NCBI GenBank assembly: GCA_028752905.1 | Contig: JAQNBH010000015.1 | Span: 29,520,035 to 29,584,034 of the forward strand | Source: Cladorhizidae sp. MBARI D1340-BT2 | Lineage: Eukaryota > Porifera > Demospongiae > Poecilosclerida > Cladorhizidae | Length of the DNA stretch: 64,000 nucleotides | Direction: 5' to 3' | Part shown: one piece after another, positions 63,194 through 64,000 of the stretch | Layout of the letters: the number at the start of each line of letters is the position of its first letter | How positions within the stretch are numbered: the first letter of the stretch is position 1 | Notes under the pieces: model-generated | Told to the model about the DNA's origin: nothing | The model's input: the letters and a program-made list of their open reading frames with translations, nothing else | Databases searched by the model: none | Position numbers and translations under genes: made by a program

Positions 63194-64000
63194 AGGCTGG
63201 TTCACAACACGACGCTGGCCGAGCGGAGCGTTGCGTTGCGTTGCATTTGCCGGTTCACAACATAAATAACGCTCGGCCAGCGTGTGCTAATTGACCTTTG
63301 ACCCTATTTATTTCGAACCGCGCCTATAACAAAATGGACTCTACTGACAGCAGCAGCAGCGAAGAAGAGTTCGAACTAGTCTTCCTATTAGCTAGCAGGA
63401 GACAAAGAAAGGGGAAGAGAAGGATGTGGGTACGCCCTATATTCGCTCGTCGTAGGCAGCATGGAGATTACAATACTCTCCTACAAGAAATGCGGCTATC
63501 TGATCCAGATAGCCATTTTCGATTTTTGAGGATGTCAAGGGAGCGTTTTGACTCGCTTTTAGCTGAGGTATGCTTTGTATATGCCATAGTATAAGTACTC
63601 TAATTATATATATATAGGTCAGTCCATACCTGACCCATCGGAGTCATGACAGCTCTGTCAGAGCTGTTATCAGCCCAGGAGAAAGGTTGGCACTCGCTCT
63701 GAGGTTTCTTGCTACAGGCAACTCACAAGTAAAGTGCTGAACAAATTAATTTCTTAGGTCTCTCTGTCATGAAGCATACCTCTATGATTTTGCTAGACCT
63801 CGCTCTCGTTCAGCTTCCGTATGGGACGGTCAACGGTGTGTACCATCCTGAAGGAGACTTGTGAGGTGCTATGGGATGTCTTGAAGACAAAATATGTGAA
63901 GGCGCCTTCAAGTGCTGCTGAGTGGGTGGGGATCAGCAAACATTTTGAACAAATGTGGAACTTCCCAAACTGCATACATAGGTACATGTACCTACAATAA
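63194..64000 (+). mobile_element. PIF/Harbinger transposon, left part, cut by window end
   Basis: Opens with AGGCTGGTTCACAACACGAC after TAA, a plausible 3-bp Harbinger target site. Sub-terminal inverted copies of CTGGCCGAGCG lie at about 63214 and 63274, with a repeated GGTTCACAAC at 63251. The transposase gene starts at 63334. The right end is outside the window. Confidence 0.8.
63334..63985 (+). CDS. Harbinger (HARBI1-like) transposase, three exons, incomplete
   Basis: Exons are 63334-63567, 63618-63728 and 63797 to about 63985. Exon 1 encodes MDSTDSSSSEEEFEL, then RPIFARRRQHGDYNTLLQEM and HFRFLRMSRERFDSLLAE. Exon 2 gives VSPYLTHRSHDSSVRAVISP and GERLALALRFLATGNSQ. Exon 3 gives TSLSFSFRMGRSTVCTILKE, then LKTKYVKAPSSAAEWVGISK and FEQMWNFPNCI. 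This is the typical order of PIF/Harbinger nucleases before the first catalytic Asp (usually GALDGKH just after NCI), which lies beyond this point. All joints keep frame and no stops occur, so the copy may be intact. The partner Myb-like gene is not visible. Confidence 0.88.

Overview
The window looks like nuclear DNA of an early-branching animal, most likely a demosponge. It has large introns with GT-AG splice sites, metazoan genes, many DNA transposons, and a nuclear copy of a mitochondrial cytochrome b gene that needs TGA read as Trp and resembles demosponge cob. Species assignment is inference.

Two host genes, both on the + strand, form the backbone. (1) A PQ-loop transporter of the SLC66A1/PQLC2 type: five exons between 5177 and 12329, with the first exon(s) not found. 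(2) The mRNA export receptor NXF1/TAP: thirteen exons from 18467 to 60796, 1575 coding nt in one continuous phase-consistent frame. It covers the RGG-rich N-terminus, RRM, leucine-rich repeats and most of the NTF2-like domain, and runs past the window. Its exons are short; almost all of the 42 kb is intron filled with satellites and transposons.

Layout. 1-2257: broken Ty3/gypsy-like element on the minus strand, cut by the window edge at the RT catalytic motif. 3402-3935: minisatellite. 4441-4760: second gypsy RT relic. 5177-12329: PQ-loop gene with a hAT relic in an intron. 14650-18012: LINE tail split by an intact-looking Mutator/Kolobok-like transposon. 18467 onward: NXF1. Its introns hold a 3.1-kb array of a 29-bp repeat; a 37-bp satellite split by hAT copy A; fold-back elements; an 8.9-kb composite of two hAT copies (B, C) enclosing a 32-bp satellite; a 9.3-kb structure bounded by inverted repeats and holding a DUF7869-like gene broken by a mitochondrial insertion and a hAT; a decayed hAT (D); and a 54-bp minisatellite that starts exactly at an NXF1 splice donor. 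61815-64000: an ISKra4-like scrap, a truncated piggyBac, and the 5' part of a Harbinger transposon.

The strongest leads are the composite hAT arrangement, with target duplications exchanged between its two elements; the satellite that grew from a dispersed palindromic element; fold-back insertion into a TTAA shown by empty and filled sites in the window; and the layered DUF7869/NUMT/hAT locus. Protein family calls rest on remembered family motifs; no database search was possible.
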